NCBI GenBank assembly: GCA_030272735.1
Contig: JARXKL010000005.1
Location: 12,462 to 60,956, forward strand
From: Patescibacteria group bacterium
GTDB taxonomy: Bacteria; Patescibacteriota; Saccharimonadia; Saccharimonadales; UBA4665
Reading direction: 5' to 3'
DNA length: 48,495 nucleotides
The notes under the pieces were generated by a model. That model saw nothing but the letters and a program-made list of their open reading frames with translations, did no database searches and was not told the origin of the DNA. Shown in pieces: positions 24,483 to 33,637 of the stretch; positions within the stretch are counted from its first letter, which is position 1; the number at the start of each line of letters is the position of its first letter. A program made the position numbers and the translations under genes.

Positions 24483-25292
24483 ATGAAATTACTAAATGGC
24501 GCAGATCTCGCGAGTTATATTAAGGAGCGACAGGCTCATCAGGTGCGTGGGTTGCGCCAGGCGCACGGCATCGCGCCGCACTTGAGCATAATTCGCACCA
24601 ATCCTGACCCCGTCGTTGATAGTTATATGCGCCTTAAGCAGTCATACGGTGAAGATATTGCAATTGATGTCACGGTCCATACTATCGAACAGCCTGCAGC
24701 CCTTGAAACCATAGTCGCGCTTAACGATGACGCTGCGGTGCATGGCATAATTGTGCAGATACCGCTGCCGGATCCTGCACAGACTGACGAGCTGCTTAGC
24801 AGTGTCGCGGCAGCCAAAGATGTAGATGGCTTGGCTAAGAAAACTAACTTTGACCCGGCGACTCCCTTAGCTATTGACTGGCTTCTTGCTGGCTACAACA
24901 TTGCTCTGCAAGGTAAGCGCATCGTCATTGTAGGGCAGGGCAGGCTCGTAGGATACCCATTGGCCGAACGCTGGAAAACTATAGGCTACGATGTAGTGAC
25001 GGCCGACCGAAGTACACAGGATTTAGCAGCTGTTGTAGGTGAAGCAGACGTTTTAGTGTGTGCCACCGGCATGCCAGGACTCATAACTGCTGACATGGTA
25101 AAACCAGAGGCCGTTATCGTCGATGCAGGAGTTGCAACAGATAGCAATGGGCTTGTTGGTGATATAGCTCCTAATGTCCGCGACCTCCCGAAAATAACCA
25201 TTACTCCCGAAAAGGGTGGCGTCGGACCTCTCACCGTCTGCGCACTCTTCGAAAACGTCATTCGTTCAGCTCAGGCGCGGATTTCCAAGTAG
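24483..25292 (+). CDS. folD: Bifunctional methylenetetrahydrofolate dehydrogenase/cyclohydrolase
   Basis: A 269-aa enzyme interconverting methylene-, methenyl- and formyl-tetrahydrofolate with NADP. SYMRLK holds the catalytic Tyr-x3-Lys (Y48, K52). IIVQIPLPDP, KDVDG and the dinucleotide loop VIVGQGRLVGYPLAERW follow, and it ends in TPEKGGVGPLTVCALFEN. The usual PCTPxG motif after the DVDG block is replaced by FDPATPLAID, a variant. ATG 24483 is chosen over upstream starts because TACAAT (24469-24474) lies 8 nt before it. murI starts 2 nt after the stop, an operon of otherwise unrelated genes. Confidence 0.9.
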   Translation: MKLLNGADLASYIKERQAHQVRGLRQAHGIAPHLSIIRTNPDPVVDSYMRLKQSYGEDIAIDVTVHTIEQPAALETIVALNDDAAVHGIIVQIPLPDPAQTDELLSSVAAAKDVDGLAKKTNFDPATPLAIDWLLAGYNIALQGKRIVIVGQGRLVGYPLAERWKTIGYDVVTADRSTQDLAAVVGEADVLVCATGMPGLITADMVKPEAVIVDAGVATDSNGLVGDIAPNVRDLPKITITPEKGGVGPLTVCALFENVIRSAQARISK

Positions 25293-25294
25293 AT

Positions 25295-25942
25295 ATGAAG
25301 ATAGGAGTGTTTGACTCTGGTGTTGGCGGCCTCAGCGTTGCAAACGCCATCGAAAAGGCTTTCCCTGAACATAAAGTAATCTTCAAAAACGACGCCGAAC
25401 ATATGCCATATGCAGTGCGATCGCCAGAAGAAATATTACCCCTGGTGACTCCGGTAATGCAAAGCCTCGTAGACGAGGGTTGTCAGGTGATTGTTGTCGC
25501 CTGCAATACGGTATCAACCACACTTATTGAGCCGCTCCGCGAGCAGTTCGATGTTCCACTCATCAGTGTAGAGCCTCTTATGAAGTTGGCATCAGAGATG
25601 ACTAAAACAGATGTGATCGCCGTGTGCGCGACACCAACGACACTTGCCAGTGCCCATTACGCAATGCTTAAAGAAACCTATACCAGTCAGTGCACCGTTA
25701 TCGAGCCTGACTGCAGTAACTGGTCATTACTCATTGAACACCATGACATCGAAGAACAACATATTGCAGATTGTATCAAGCCGGCTTTAGACGCAGGAGC
25801 CGACGTTATCGTACTCGGCTGCACGCATTATCACTGGATCGAGGAAGAAATAGCTGCCTTAGCATCAGACGCTGTTGCAATCATCCAGCCTGAGGCTTTT
25901 ATTATCGAAGAACTTACGCAAGTGCTTGAACAGCTGCAATAA
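25295..25942 (+). CDS. murI: Glutamate racemase
   Basis: A 215-aa racemase supplying D-glutamate for peptidoglycan. FDSGVGG (6-12), MPYAVRSPEEI and both catalytic cysteines, C70 in ACNTVST and C176 in GCTHYHW, are present. It is shorter than typical MurI (about 250-270) and has KNDAEHMPYAVRS where most have a YxGDxxxxPYGxRS segment. It follows folD and converges with murD, overlapping it by 29 nt; murD uses the product D-Glu, so the pair is functionally coherent though on opposite strands. Confidence 0.9.
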   Translation: MKIGVFDSGVGGLSVANAIEKAFPEHKVIFKNDAEHMPYAVRSPEEILPLVTPVMQSLVDEGCQVIVVACNTVSTTLIEPLREQFDVPLISVEPLMKLASEMTKTDVIAVCATPTTLASAHYAMLKETYTSQCTVIEPDCSNWSLLIEHHDIEEQHIADCIKPALDAGADVIVLGCTHYHWIEEEIAALASDAVAIIQPEAFIIEELTQVLEQLQ

Positions 25943-27209
25943 ACTGCGCCGCTCGGTCTTTATAATCCTTAAACATGCCAAAACTTGCACATCCTGTTGA
26001 GAGTAAAACGATATCACCCGCTTCAGCATTTCTTTGCGCTGCGGCGACAATTTCAGTCATTGTTTCGCCACCCGGGCTGTAATGATCATACCCCACTTTT
26101 TCGAGCGCAGTCTGCAACTTTGACGCCTCGTTGCCTATTAAGAGCACATGCCGTACATTGCCATTTGCAACTGCGGTGGCAAGCTCGCCGTACTCCGCGC
26201 CTTTGTCAGACCCCCCGAGAATAAGAATCTTCGGTTGCGCAAAAGCCTGCAGTGCAACGATTGCCGTCTCTGGGGTAGTACCAAAACTGTCGTCATAAAA
26301 CTTTACATTTAGCAGTTCGCGCACGAATTCGAGCCGATGAGGAAGGCCGGTGAATGTGGCAACGACCGATCGTATCGCCGTGATATCTTGGGTAATTTGC
26401 CATATGGTTGTTATGGCCGCGCAGACATTTTGCCAGTTGTGTTCACCAAGTAACTGTAGCTCGTTTACTGAACATATTTCTTGGCCGCTAATTTCAATCA
26501 CACCGTTATTGACGACTGCACCTGGCGCGGCATAATAGGGCAACTCTTGGCCTTTACCGGTGCTGGCGATTTGGCGTGACGTTTCATTCAGCGCAAAGTA
26601 GACAGCTGTATCGTCGCTCGTTTGATGAGCAAATAGCTGAGACTTGGCTGCCACATATTCATCCATATCCTTGTGCCAATTTAAATGCTCCGGGACGACC
26701 ATAAGGCACACCGCTATATGGGGTGAATACTGCAGGTCTATAAGTTGGAAACTTGATAGTTCAAGCACAACCCAGCTTTCTTCGTTCAGATTCTTTATAA
26801 AACTCAATGGCGGAATACCGATGTTGCCGCCTAAATGGACGTCTTTGCCAGCTGCTTCCAATAGTTTAGTAATAAGTGTGCTGGTGGTGCCTTTGCCTTT
26901 GGTTCCGGTAACGCCGATAACATTTTGTGTTGGGCAATTTATTAAAAATTCATTAACTTGTGTCGTTATCTTTTGGGCTACCGTAGGGTTCTTGTCTAGA
27001 ATGAGCCGTGGTGGAAGCCCGGCGGTGCGAACTAGTCGGTCAAAGCGATCCAGATTGTCGAGGTAGGCCTCGCCAAGCACGCTTTGCGCGCCCGCCGGAA
27101 CCACCACTTCGGAGTTCTGGTCGCAAATGGTCAGTTCATGTCCCTGTGCAGCAAAGTAGTCATAGGACACTTTACCTTCGGTATCGTAGCCTAGGATAGC
27201 GATCTTCAT
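25914..27209 (-). CDS. murD: UDP-N-acetylmuramoyl-L-alanine:D-glutamate ligase
   Basis: A 431-aa cytoplasmic Mur ligase adding D-Glu to UDP-MurNAc-Ala with ATP. The N-terminal Rossmann part starts KIAILGYDTEGKVSYDYF. The central ATPase P-loop is GVTGTKGKGTTS (99-110), then ELSSFQL and HLNWHKDMDEY, and the C-terminal domain carries LPHRLEFVR, DDSFGTTPET and a late LLSTGCASFGMFKDYKDR. AATACT (27217-27222) lies 7 nt before the ATG with no ribosome site. It overlaps murI at the 3' end. Confidence 0.93.
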   Translation of the reverse strand: MKIAILGYDTEGKVSYDYFAAQGHELTICDQNSEVVVPAGAQSVLGEAYLDNLDRFDRLVRTAGLPPRLILDKNPTVAQKITTQVNEFLINCPTQNVIGVTGTKGKGTTSTLITKLLEAAGKDVHLGGNIGIPPLSFIKNLNEESWVVLELSSFQLIDLQYSPHIAVCLMVVPEHLNWHKDMDEYVAAKSQLFAHQTSDDTAVYFALNETSRQIASTGKGQELPYYAAPGAVVNNGVIEISGQEICSVNELQLLGEHNWQNVCAAITTIWQITQDITAIRSVVATFTGLPHRLEFVRELLNVKFYDDSFGTTPETAIVALQAFAQPKILILGGSDKGAEYGELATAVANGNVRHVLLIGNEASKLQTALEKVGYDHYSPGGETMTEIVAAAQRNAEAGDIVLLSTGCASFGMFKDYKDRAAQFIAAVQALA

Positions 27210-27235
27210 AGGTACTAGTATTGCACAGTTGGCAC

Positions 27236-27607
27236 TTAGGCGGCGAGTTGCTTCTTTACGAGCTCTGCAACCTGGCGCGGCGTCATGTCGGCCTTAAGGA
27301 TAACATCGCTCACCCCGAGCTCACGTACGCGCGCTGGAACTTCCTGCTCACCCATATTGGTCAGAATAATAACTTTGAGGTCTTTACCCCAATCTTCCTT
27401 GCGAAGTTGCTCCAGCATGGCATCGCCAGGCATTTCCGGCATCATAAGATCGAGCAGTATAATATCTGGCTTAAAAGTTTTCGTGAGCTCCAAGCCTAGT
27501 TTGCCATTTTCGGCCGTTTCAACCGTGTAGCCCTCCGCTTCAAACTTAAACCGGTACATCTGGCTAATAGCTTGGTCATCTTCGATAATCGCAATTTTGG
27601 TAGACAT
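27236..27607 (-). CDS. Stand-alone response-regulator receiver (CheY-like)
   Basis: A 123-aa single receiver domain. The acidic pocket is E9/D10/D11, the phospho-acceptor is D53 in LLDLMMPEMPG, with T83 (ILTN) and K105 (ILKADMTP). No output domain, so it must act by protein contacts or in a phosphorelay. It is the only receiver in the window, against three histidine kinases. Start at ATG 27607, with TACCAT (27615-27620) 7 nt upstream, rather than 45 nt earlier. It lies just upstream of murD's start, on the same strand. Confidence 0.9.
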   Translation of the reverse strand: MSTKIAIIEDDQAISQMYRFKFEAEGYTVETAENGKLGLELTKTFKPDIILLDLMMPEMPGDAMLEQLRKEDWGKDLKVIILTNMGEQEVPARVRELGVSDVILKADMTPRQVAELVKKQLAA

Positions 27608-27693
27608 AAGCTTAATGGTACGGCAGTTTAAGTAAAACCACAACGACTCCATAATATTACATAACTACATTGACAAAAAATACACTAGATGTC

Positions 27694-27722
27694 TTGACAA
27701 TGATCGATTACGATAGTATAAT
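27694..27722 (+). promoter_or_regulatory. Consensus sigma70-type promoter
   Basis: TTGACA (27694-27699) and TATAAT (27717-27722) are both perfect and 17 bp apart, the only complete consensus pair I found here. It drives the orphan pair at 27792-29825 with a leader of about 60 nt that contains an 8-bp hairpin (TGTAGACT/AGTCTACA, 27751-27770). Confidence 0.9.
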
Positions 27723-27791
27723 TGACTCGTTAAAGTAAGCACAACCAAGTTGTAGACTAGTAAGTCTACATAGAAAAAATCGATTATTTAT

Positions 27792-29189
27792 ATGCCACAC
27801 AGTAATGAAGAACCTCTGTTTGATGAACTATCTGAATACGCTGAGATCAGCCTTGAAGTGCCCCGAGAAGATTTGGGTACAGGCGAGAGTATTAATACTA
27901 CTACCGTTCTCTCTGATTCTGAAAAGACTCAATCCCCTAATTGGCTACGTCGTAATCTGCTAAAAGTGTCCCTAGCGGCATTTATAGGTGGCTCTGCTGT
28001 GACTATCGCGACGAATCCAACTGATAAATTAGAAAAAGATATACTTACGGCTGCACCCTGGGTTGGAGTAGGGCTCGCTACGACCGAAGCGATGTGGATT
28101 GGCGGTGCTGCGCTTATGGCTGGAAGTGCAGGTATAAAAATAGGCAACCCCCTGACCCTTAAATCAAGATACGAAGAGGTCAGTGGTGAAATTAATGGCA
28201 GCAAAGCTTATAAAACTGGGCTCCATATAAATACTGCAGGCGCACTGGGAACAGCGTCGGTAATCACGTTAGGCACAATAAGTTCATTACCACTAGAAAC
28301 TTGGCCAGGGGCTGCTGGACTAATCGCAGCGGACATCGCTAGCACCGTAGCAATCAGAAGCGGACTATACGCAGGCATCAACGCAAATAAAAGAGAAACT
28401 ATAAATTACGGAGAGACTGAAGTTAAGCCCAAGGTGTCAGTACGTCATGCAACCCAGGCTGACATTAGTAGACTAGCCGATATTGATATACTATTATTTG
28501 ATAAAGCATACGGCGAACAAAAACCACAAAAAAAAGAAATCGAAGAAATGTTAGAACAAAGATTAGCAAATAACCCTGGCTGGATGTTCGTTTCAGAAGT
28601 AAACGGCGTTGTAGAAGGCTTTGTTACTGCGTTCAAAACCAACACAGGTATCGATAAATTTAGTTCATGGGAAGAGTCAACCGCTGACGGCACATTAGAA
28701 GGCAAAGTAGATTCTGACGGTAGATATGCGTATGTCGCAAATATGACCATTAAGCACGAAGCCGTAGAGTTAGGTGCTGAAGATATGCTCCTCGCAAATT
28801 TATTTGCAAACAGCATCCGCGATGGTGTTGAGTACGGCTATTTTGTAAGCCGAATGCCTCATTTTAGACGCTGGTTAGAAGCTAAAAATGTTGACCTTCA
28901 AGGAACTGAGATCGATACCTATGCTCAAGAATATTTAGAGACACGTCGAGAAGAAGATGGAAAAAGATATGACCCACAATTACGTATGTACGAGGACTAT
29001 GGCTTCAAATTAAAGCGTATGGTCCCCAATGCATTTGAAGATAATGCATCGATGGACTACGGAGTAGTCTTCAAAGCTGCAGTACCACCGCCACCGTCTA
29101 TTAAGAAGATCAAACCAGCAAGAATACTGCTGGCTAAATCATTACGTCAGGTAGCAAAACATCCAAAAATACTTAAGAAAGTGCTTTAA
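27792..29189 (+). CDS. Membrane protein with cytosolic GNAT-type acetyltransferase domain
   Basis: A 465-aa protein. An acidic start (1-50) leads to three or four hydrophobic segments (about 60-200: SLAAFIGGSAVTIAT, APWVGVGLATTEAMWIGGAAL, GLIAADIASTVAI). The C-terminal half is GNAT-like from SVRHATQADISRLADID, with WMFVSEVNGVVEGFVTAF and a late MYEDYGFKLKRMVPN. The C-terminus is Lys/Arg-rich. I know no matching characterised protein; the acetylation substrate is unknown. It is transcribed from the consensus promoter at 27694 and is immediately followed (no gap) by the next gene. Confidence 0.65.
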   Translation: MPHSNEEPLFDELSEYAEISLEVPREDLGTGESINTTTVLSDSEKTQSPNWLRRNLLKVSLAAFIGGSAVTIATNPTDKLEKDILTAAPWVGVGLATTEAMWIGGAALMAGSAGIKIGNPLTLKSRYEEVSGEINGSKAYKTGLHINTAGALGTASVITLGTISSLPLETWPGAAGLIAADIASTVAIRSGLYAGINANKRETINYGETEVKPKVSVRHATQADISRLADIDILLFDKAYGEQKPQKKEIEEMLEQRLANNPGWMFVSEVNGVVEGFVTAFKTNTGIDKFSSWEESTADGTLEGKVDSDGRYAYVANMTIKHEAVELGAEDMLLANLFANSIRDGVEYGYFVSRMPHFRRWLEAKNVDLQGTEIDTYAQEYLETRREEDGKRYDPQLRMYEDYGFKLKRMVPNAFEDNASMDYGVVFKAAVPPPPSIKKIKPARILLAKSLRQVAKHPKILKKVL

Positions 29190-29825
29190 GTGAACGATCA
29201 GTTGTTTTCTGCTACGCCGAATACTGCCCTGGTATCGTCTGGTGATGAATACAGCGTAGAATATTTCCACATTTATACAGATGAGAAGATCAATGACACT
29301 CATCAAGCGAGTATCGAATATCTAAAGCAGATGGAAACCATTTGGGATATATCGCATCACCGGATCTTATTTATCGATGACTATAATCCAACTGACCATA
29401 AAACTTCTCATTCAGAAATACTGAGCCACTTAGAAAAATATGACGTAACGCCACACTATTGGGCATTCGAGGGCGACTTAATTAATAATGCAATACTACT
29501 TTTAAATAAGATTTCATCTAATAAAATCCGGAAAAGTTATCGGCAGTATATAGAAAAAAATGGTAAATACCCATGCTCGCTTTTGACTGCTAGTTGGTAT
29601 CTAACAAGGTTAGGGGCGCTACCTCACGAAAATGTTATATCTTCGACAGGGCCAGTAGTTTTCCTGCCAGTTAATAGGTTAATAAATATACTCCCTCAGG
29701 ACTATAAGACAGTTGAAACACGAGCGCTTGAACTGATAAAGCATAGCGAATATTCCGATTATGCTGACAAAATTCAAGATTTATTCTTGCCAATGTCGTC
29801 CGGTAGAGCCGTCACGCTTTGGTGA
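29190..29825 (+). CDS. Orphan 211-aa protein coupled to the GNAT membrane protein
   Basis: A soluble protein starting with GTG directly after the stop of the GNAT gene (TAAGTG), so translation is probably coupled. ILFIDDYNPTDHKTSHSEIL (near 60-78) contains His and Asp clusters and VTPHYWAFEGDLI follows; KYPCSLLTASWYLTRLGALP (126-145) is the most family-like block. The pattern of short strands ending in acidic residues suggests a Rossmann-type enzyme, but I do not recognise it. Co-expression suggests it supplies or removes a substrate of the GNAT partner. Confidence 0.55.
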   Translation: MNDQLFSATPNTALVSSGDEYSVEYFHIYTDEKINDTHQASIEYLKQMETIWDISHHRILFIDDYNPTDHKTSHSEILSHLEKYDVTPHYWAFEGDLINNAILLLNKISSNKIRKSYRQYIEKNGKYPCSLLTASWYLTRLGALPHENVISSTGPVVFLPVNRLINILPQDYKTVETRALELIKHSEYSDYADKIQDLFLPMSSGRAVTLW

Positions 29826-29880
29826 GTCCACTAGCGTACTTATTAGTAAAACTTACCGCTTAAGCTTACAATAATGATGT

Positions 29881-32094
29881 ATGTTCATTGTTCTTGCCGC
29901 CACAATATTTTTGTCATCTTTTATAGTAATTTTAGCGGGCTCGCTGTCCCTGATACGCAGCCCTGGTAAATCTGTTAACCGGTGGTTTTTCTGGCTTACG
30001 TTGGTTTTAGCAGTTTGGGTGCCAGTAAATTTCCTTGATAGTAATAGCTTGAACCCGAGGATTACTCCAAGCCTTGTAAAAATTGATTTTGCATTAGCGT
30101 TATTAATTGCATGGAGCTTTCTGCATTTTGTAGTCGCTCTTATAAATTCTATTGATCAGAAAATTGCTAAGCGTTACTTCAAAGCTATAACAAATAAATA
30201 CTTCTTGCCCATTACCGCATTTATGAACGTCGGAATGGCCGCCTGCATTCTGAATGGTTTTGTAGCTACTGCTGTAGTGGAAGACGGTATTGTCAAATTG
30301 ACAAATAATATATTGTTTATACCGTATACCATATTTATACTGGGATATTTCTTCTATGCTATAACAATTTTAGGTACTGCTTACAAAAAGCTACCCAACG
30401 CAAAAAGAGGCGGTCTTGATTTGATATGGCTAGGTTTTTCTTTTGCATTCATAGCTAATATTTGTTCTAATTTAATCTTCCCAAATGTAATAAACGATCA
30501 CCAAACTGTACAAAACCTAAATGTTGTAGGCTACTTCGGAATTTTTTTATTAGTGGGTTGTTTGTATACGGCAATGAAGAGCCGTCGTCTTTTTAATATT
30601 AGGCTGGTGGCAGCACGAAGTCTAGTGTATCTATTACTGCTGGCTGTAATAGCCTTAGTTTACGCTGGCATTACTACTATTGTCGGAATTTTTCTTACGG
30701 GTGCTCATGTTGATACATCTGTAATTATTATCAACACTATACTTATTTTCATCGCGTCAATAACGTTTCAGTATGTAAAAAATTATTTTACGATTGCTAC
30801 AAAAAAATTATTTTACCGTGATGGCTACGATGCACAACAAGTCCTGGATGAATTAAATAGTATCATTACTTCAAATTTGAATTTGAAAAATTTGGCAGAC
30901 GGCTCAATTGAGTTATTAGTTGAGACAATGAAAAGCAACTTTTGCTATTTTGTATTACCGCTTTCTGATAAAACACGAAGAGTGTATGCTTCTGAGCGTA
31001 CGCCTAAACAAGTAAATTCTGTATCAAAACTTGTTGAAGCAAAATTAAGACCCCATATACCGCTGCATGTCGAGAGTATAGATGATAGCAACCTCAATGC
31101 CGATTTGACGCACCTCAATGTTGAATTGATAATGCCGCTCTATACAAGCAACACCTACATCGGCTATCTCGCATTCGGCACTAAGGATAATGGCATTAGC
31201 TATGGTAGCCAAGATGTCCGGCTCTTAGGCATAGCTTCGGATACTTTAGCCGTGGCATTACAAAATGCACTGCGCTTCGAAGAAATAAACAATTTTAACC
31301 TCACACTCCAAGAAAAAATTGATGATGCTACTAAACAGTTGCGCAAGGCTAATGAAAAGCTAAAGACTCTGGATGAGACGAAGGATGACTTCATAAGTAT
31401 GGCGTCGCATCAGTTGAGGACGCCGCTAACCAGTGTAAAGGGATATATAAGCATGGTCCTTGAGGAAGATGCCGGTAAGATCAACAAGGTACAGCACGAT
31501 ATGCTCGGGCAAGCCTTCGCGAGTTCGCAGCGTATGGTTTACCTGATTGCTGATTTGCTTAACGTGTCGCGGCTTAAGACGGGTAAATTTATCATCGAAC
31601 GAGTGCCGGTGGATTTGGCAGAAATAGTCCAGCAGGAAATGGCGCAACTCCAAGAAACAGCCGCTTCGCGGTCCTTAACGGTGGACTATATCAAGCCCGA
31701 TAATTTCCCTAAGATGCTGCTTGATGAAACCAAGACAAGGCAGATTATCATGAACTTTGTTGATAACGCTATTTACTACACGCCAGCGGGTGGCCATATT
31801 GATGTGAAACTGATAGACGGTTCGACCACTATAGAATTGCGTGTCGAAGACAATGGTATTGGTGTGCCAAAGATCGAGCAACCACATTTATTCACGAAAT
31901 TTTACCGCGCAGGGAATGCCCGTAAAGCAAGGCCCGATGGTACAGGGCTCGGACTGTTTATGGCAAAAAAAGTAATTGTCGCGCAAGGTGGAACACTTTT
32001 GTTTGAAAGCAAAGAAGGCAAGGGCAGTACCTTTGGCTTTATCTTCAGCAAGTCTAAATATGCAGCACCAGATGTTGCACCAAACAAAAAATAG
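29881..32094 (+). CDS. Membrane sensor histidine kinase with GAF-like domain
   Basis: A 737-aa kinase. About eight N-terminal helices (1-300, from FIVLAATIFLSSFIVILAG) form a membrane sensor module of the 7TM/histidine-kinase type. A GAF-like domain follows (about 320-470), then a coiled linker (NFNLTLQEKIDDATKQLRKA), HisKA with SMASHQLRTP (H510) and HATPase with NFVDNAIYYTP, DNGIGVP and GTGLGLFMAKK. No receiver is adjacent. ATG 29881 has TACAAT (29867-29872) 8 nt upstream. A weak hairpin (AGCCTA/TAGGCT, 32093-32117) follows the stop. Confidence 0.88.
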   Translation: MFIVLAATIFLSSFIVILAGSLSLIRSPGKSVNRWFFWLTLVLAVWVPVNFLDSNSLNPRITPSLVKIDFALALLIAWSFLHFVVALINSIDQKIAKRYFKAITNKYFLPITAFMNVGMAACILNGFVATAVVEDGIVKLTNNILFIPYTIFILGYFFYAITILGTAYKKLPNAKRGGLDLIWLGFSFAFIANICSNLIFPNVINDHQTVQNLNVVGYFGIFLLVGCLYTAMKSRRLFNIRLVAARSLVYLLLLAVIALVYAGITTIVGIFLTGAHVDTSVIIINTILIFIASITFQYVKNYFTIATKKLFYRDGYDAQQVLDELNSIITSNLNLKNLADGSIELLVETMKSNFCYFVLPLSDKTRRVYASERTPKQVNSVSKLVEAKLRPHIPLHVESIDDSNLNADLTHLNVELIMPLYTSNTYIGYLAFGTKDNGISYGSQDVRLLGIASDTLAVALQNALRFEEINNFNLTLQEKIDDATKQLRKANEKLKTLDETKDDFISMASHQLRTPLTSVKGYISMVLEEDAGKINKVQHDMLGQAFASSQRMVYLIADLLNVSRLKTGKFIIERVPVDLAEIVQQEMAQLQETAASRSLTVDYIKPDNFPKMLLDETKTRQIIMNFVDNAIYYTPAGGHIDVKLIDGSTTIELRVEDNGIGVPKIEQPHLFTKFYRAGNARKARPDGTGLGLFMAKKVIVAQGGTLLFESKEGKGSTFGFIFSKSKYAAPDVAPNKK

Positions 32095-32129
32095 CCTACA
32101 AAACCAGTAAATAGGCTTAAGCACAATAA

Positions 32130-32149
32130 TGTGTAATATATATTACACA
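32130..32149. promoter_or_regulatory. Perfect 20-bp palindrome, likely operator
   Basis: TGTGTAATAT is followed by its exact complement ATATTACACA, with no spacer. It lies between the kinase and the surface-protein pair and has no T-run, so a dimeric regulator site upstream of 32338 is more likely than a terminator. Confidence 0.45.
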
Positions 32150-32337
32150 CAGCACTATTTACTAGGCGTACGATCAGGTTAAGCACTTACTTCATTTAGT
32201 AATGGGGTGCCGTTAGTATCAATACAATTAATGTATCGTACGTTCGGAGATGGGTATAAACATTTTTGCATCCGTAGCCGGTTGCAGATTAGTGGTTGAC
32301 CGCATCTGTTGCGTTGCGTTATGAGAGGAGAATGCGT

Positions 32338-33612
32338 ATGTCAGAAGCATTACAAATGGCAGCACCGCCACAAGAACAAGGAGTGCTCGATAGATTTCGG
32401 CAGTCGAGCATCGGCAATAGAGTAGCAATTTTGGCTGCAGCGAGCAGCTTCGGCGTGGCTGCAGAGCAGTTTGTGGCACCAGAATCGGCCTTAGCTTCTT
32501 CAGCAACTCCAAATTGTATCGTAGATAACACGACACTACCCAGCAATGGTACTTTGCGAACAAACACCTGCAATACTGTTACCGCCACCTTTGCAGGGTC
32601 GGAACAGAGCGATAAAGATCTTGCCTCAGGGAGCATTAAAATCTTGGCGAACATTAGTACTCCTATGCCTAAAACGCAAGTTCGTAAACTTGAACGCGAA
32701 GGCAAATGTATTACCATCGGCAAAGGGACCAATAACCCCGAGTACATGAATGAAGGCTTCAACGTGGAGAACAAGCATGACTTTGGGCGAGATGACCGGC
32801 GCGTGAGGGCCTGTTATGTGGGTGGAGTCCTTACTAAGGTATTATGCAGAAATCGTATCAAACTATTTAATCACCCCGAAGTCACCGATAAGCCTAAGGC
32901 CGTATTTGTACGCAATTTTGCACATGCCAAATTGAGCTTGGTTTCCCGCAGCACTTCGGAGGCCCATGCAGTAGCTAAATGCTATGACACTAACGGTAAT
33001 GAGGTCAGCTTAGCCGAGGGTAACGGTAAGGGTTCAGGGTATGCAGCTGCCAAAATCGATATTCGCACCTATATAAAAACGCATGGAAACAGTGCTGAGG
33101 CGAGTAGAGTAATCGCCAGTGCATACGGTAGCGCGAAAACCGAGGCTGACTCCAAAGCAACAGCATCGGCTGTTTGTATTTCAAGTACTACGACAACCGA
33201 GTCAGGGTCGACTACGCCGACACCTCCTCCACAGCCACCGGCTGAAACCTGTGCGACAAACCCCTTTATGGAATCTTGTAAGATTAACCAGCCACCCACA
33301 GTACAGTTTGATAATTTCCCAGCTCATAACTACCCGAACGGCAAAATAGATCTTTGTGTTAAGACCTATGATCCAAATAACGATCCCCTTAAGACAGAAA
33401 TATACGCTACACGTGGAACCGTATCGAGCGAATTTCTAAAAAATCCAGCTGATCCATCAATAACTTGCGTACATTACACAGCTCCCGGGACAACCGGCGA
33501 TGAAACTATTTTGGCCACAACAACAGATGGCAAAGACGCATACGGCCGAACAGATTATTCTATCGATGCATCGACTTCAAATACATTCCCAGTAATTGCA
33601 GATCAATTTTAA
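32338..33612 (+). CDS. Large secreted surface protein, unknown
   Basis: A 424-aa exported protein. A cytoplasmic start (SEALQMAAPPQEQGVLDRFR) precedes a hydrophobic segment (about 30-55) ending ESALASSATP, the likely cleavage site. The body has paired Cys; a TPTPPPQPPAETC linker leads to a C-terminal Ig-like domain (PPTVQFDNFPAHNYPNGK, CVKTYDPNNDPLK, TTDGKDAYGRTDYS). No sorting signal or C-terminal helix, so it is released or held by partners. ATG 32338 is chosen because GAGAGGAG lies 7 nt upstream; an ATG two codons earlier is too close. The next gene follows after 25 nt. Confidence 0.7.
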   Translation: MSEALQMAAPPQEQGVLDRFRQSSIGNRVAILAAASSFGVAAEQFVAPESALASSATPNCIVDNTTLPSNGTLRTNTCNTVTATFAGSEQSDKDLASGSIKILANISTPMPKTQVRKLEREGKCITIGKGTNNPEYMNEGFNVENKHDFGRDDRRVRACYVGGVLTKVLCRNRIKLFNHPEVTDKPKAVFVRNFAHAKLSLVSRSTSEAHAVAKCYDTNGNEVSLAEGNGKGSGYAAAKIDIRTYIKTHGNSAEASRVIASAYGSAKTEADSKATASAVCISSTTTTESGSTTPTPPPQPPAETCATNPFMESCKINQPPTVQFDNFPAHNYPNGKIDLCVKTYDPNNDPLKTEIYATRGTVSSEFLKNPADPSITCVHYTAPGTTGDETILATTTDGKDAYGRTDYSIDASTSNTFPVIADQF

Positions 33613-33637
33613 TAATTCTTGAGAGGAGCTTAATAGT

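Noticed and set aside
27670-27675. First TTGACA upstream of the orphan pair as a second promoter
   Set aside because: No acceptable -10 lies 16-18 bp downstream; the copy at 27694 has the perfect partner.
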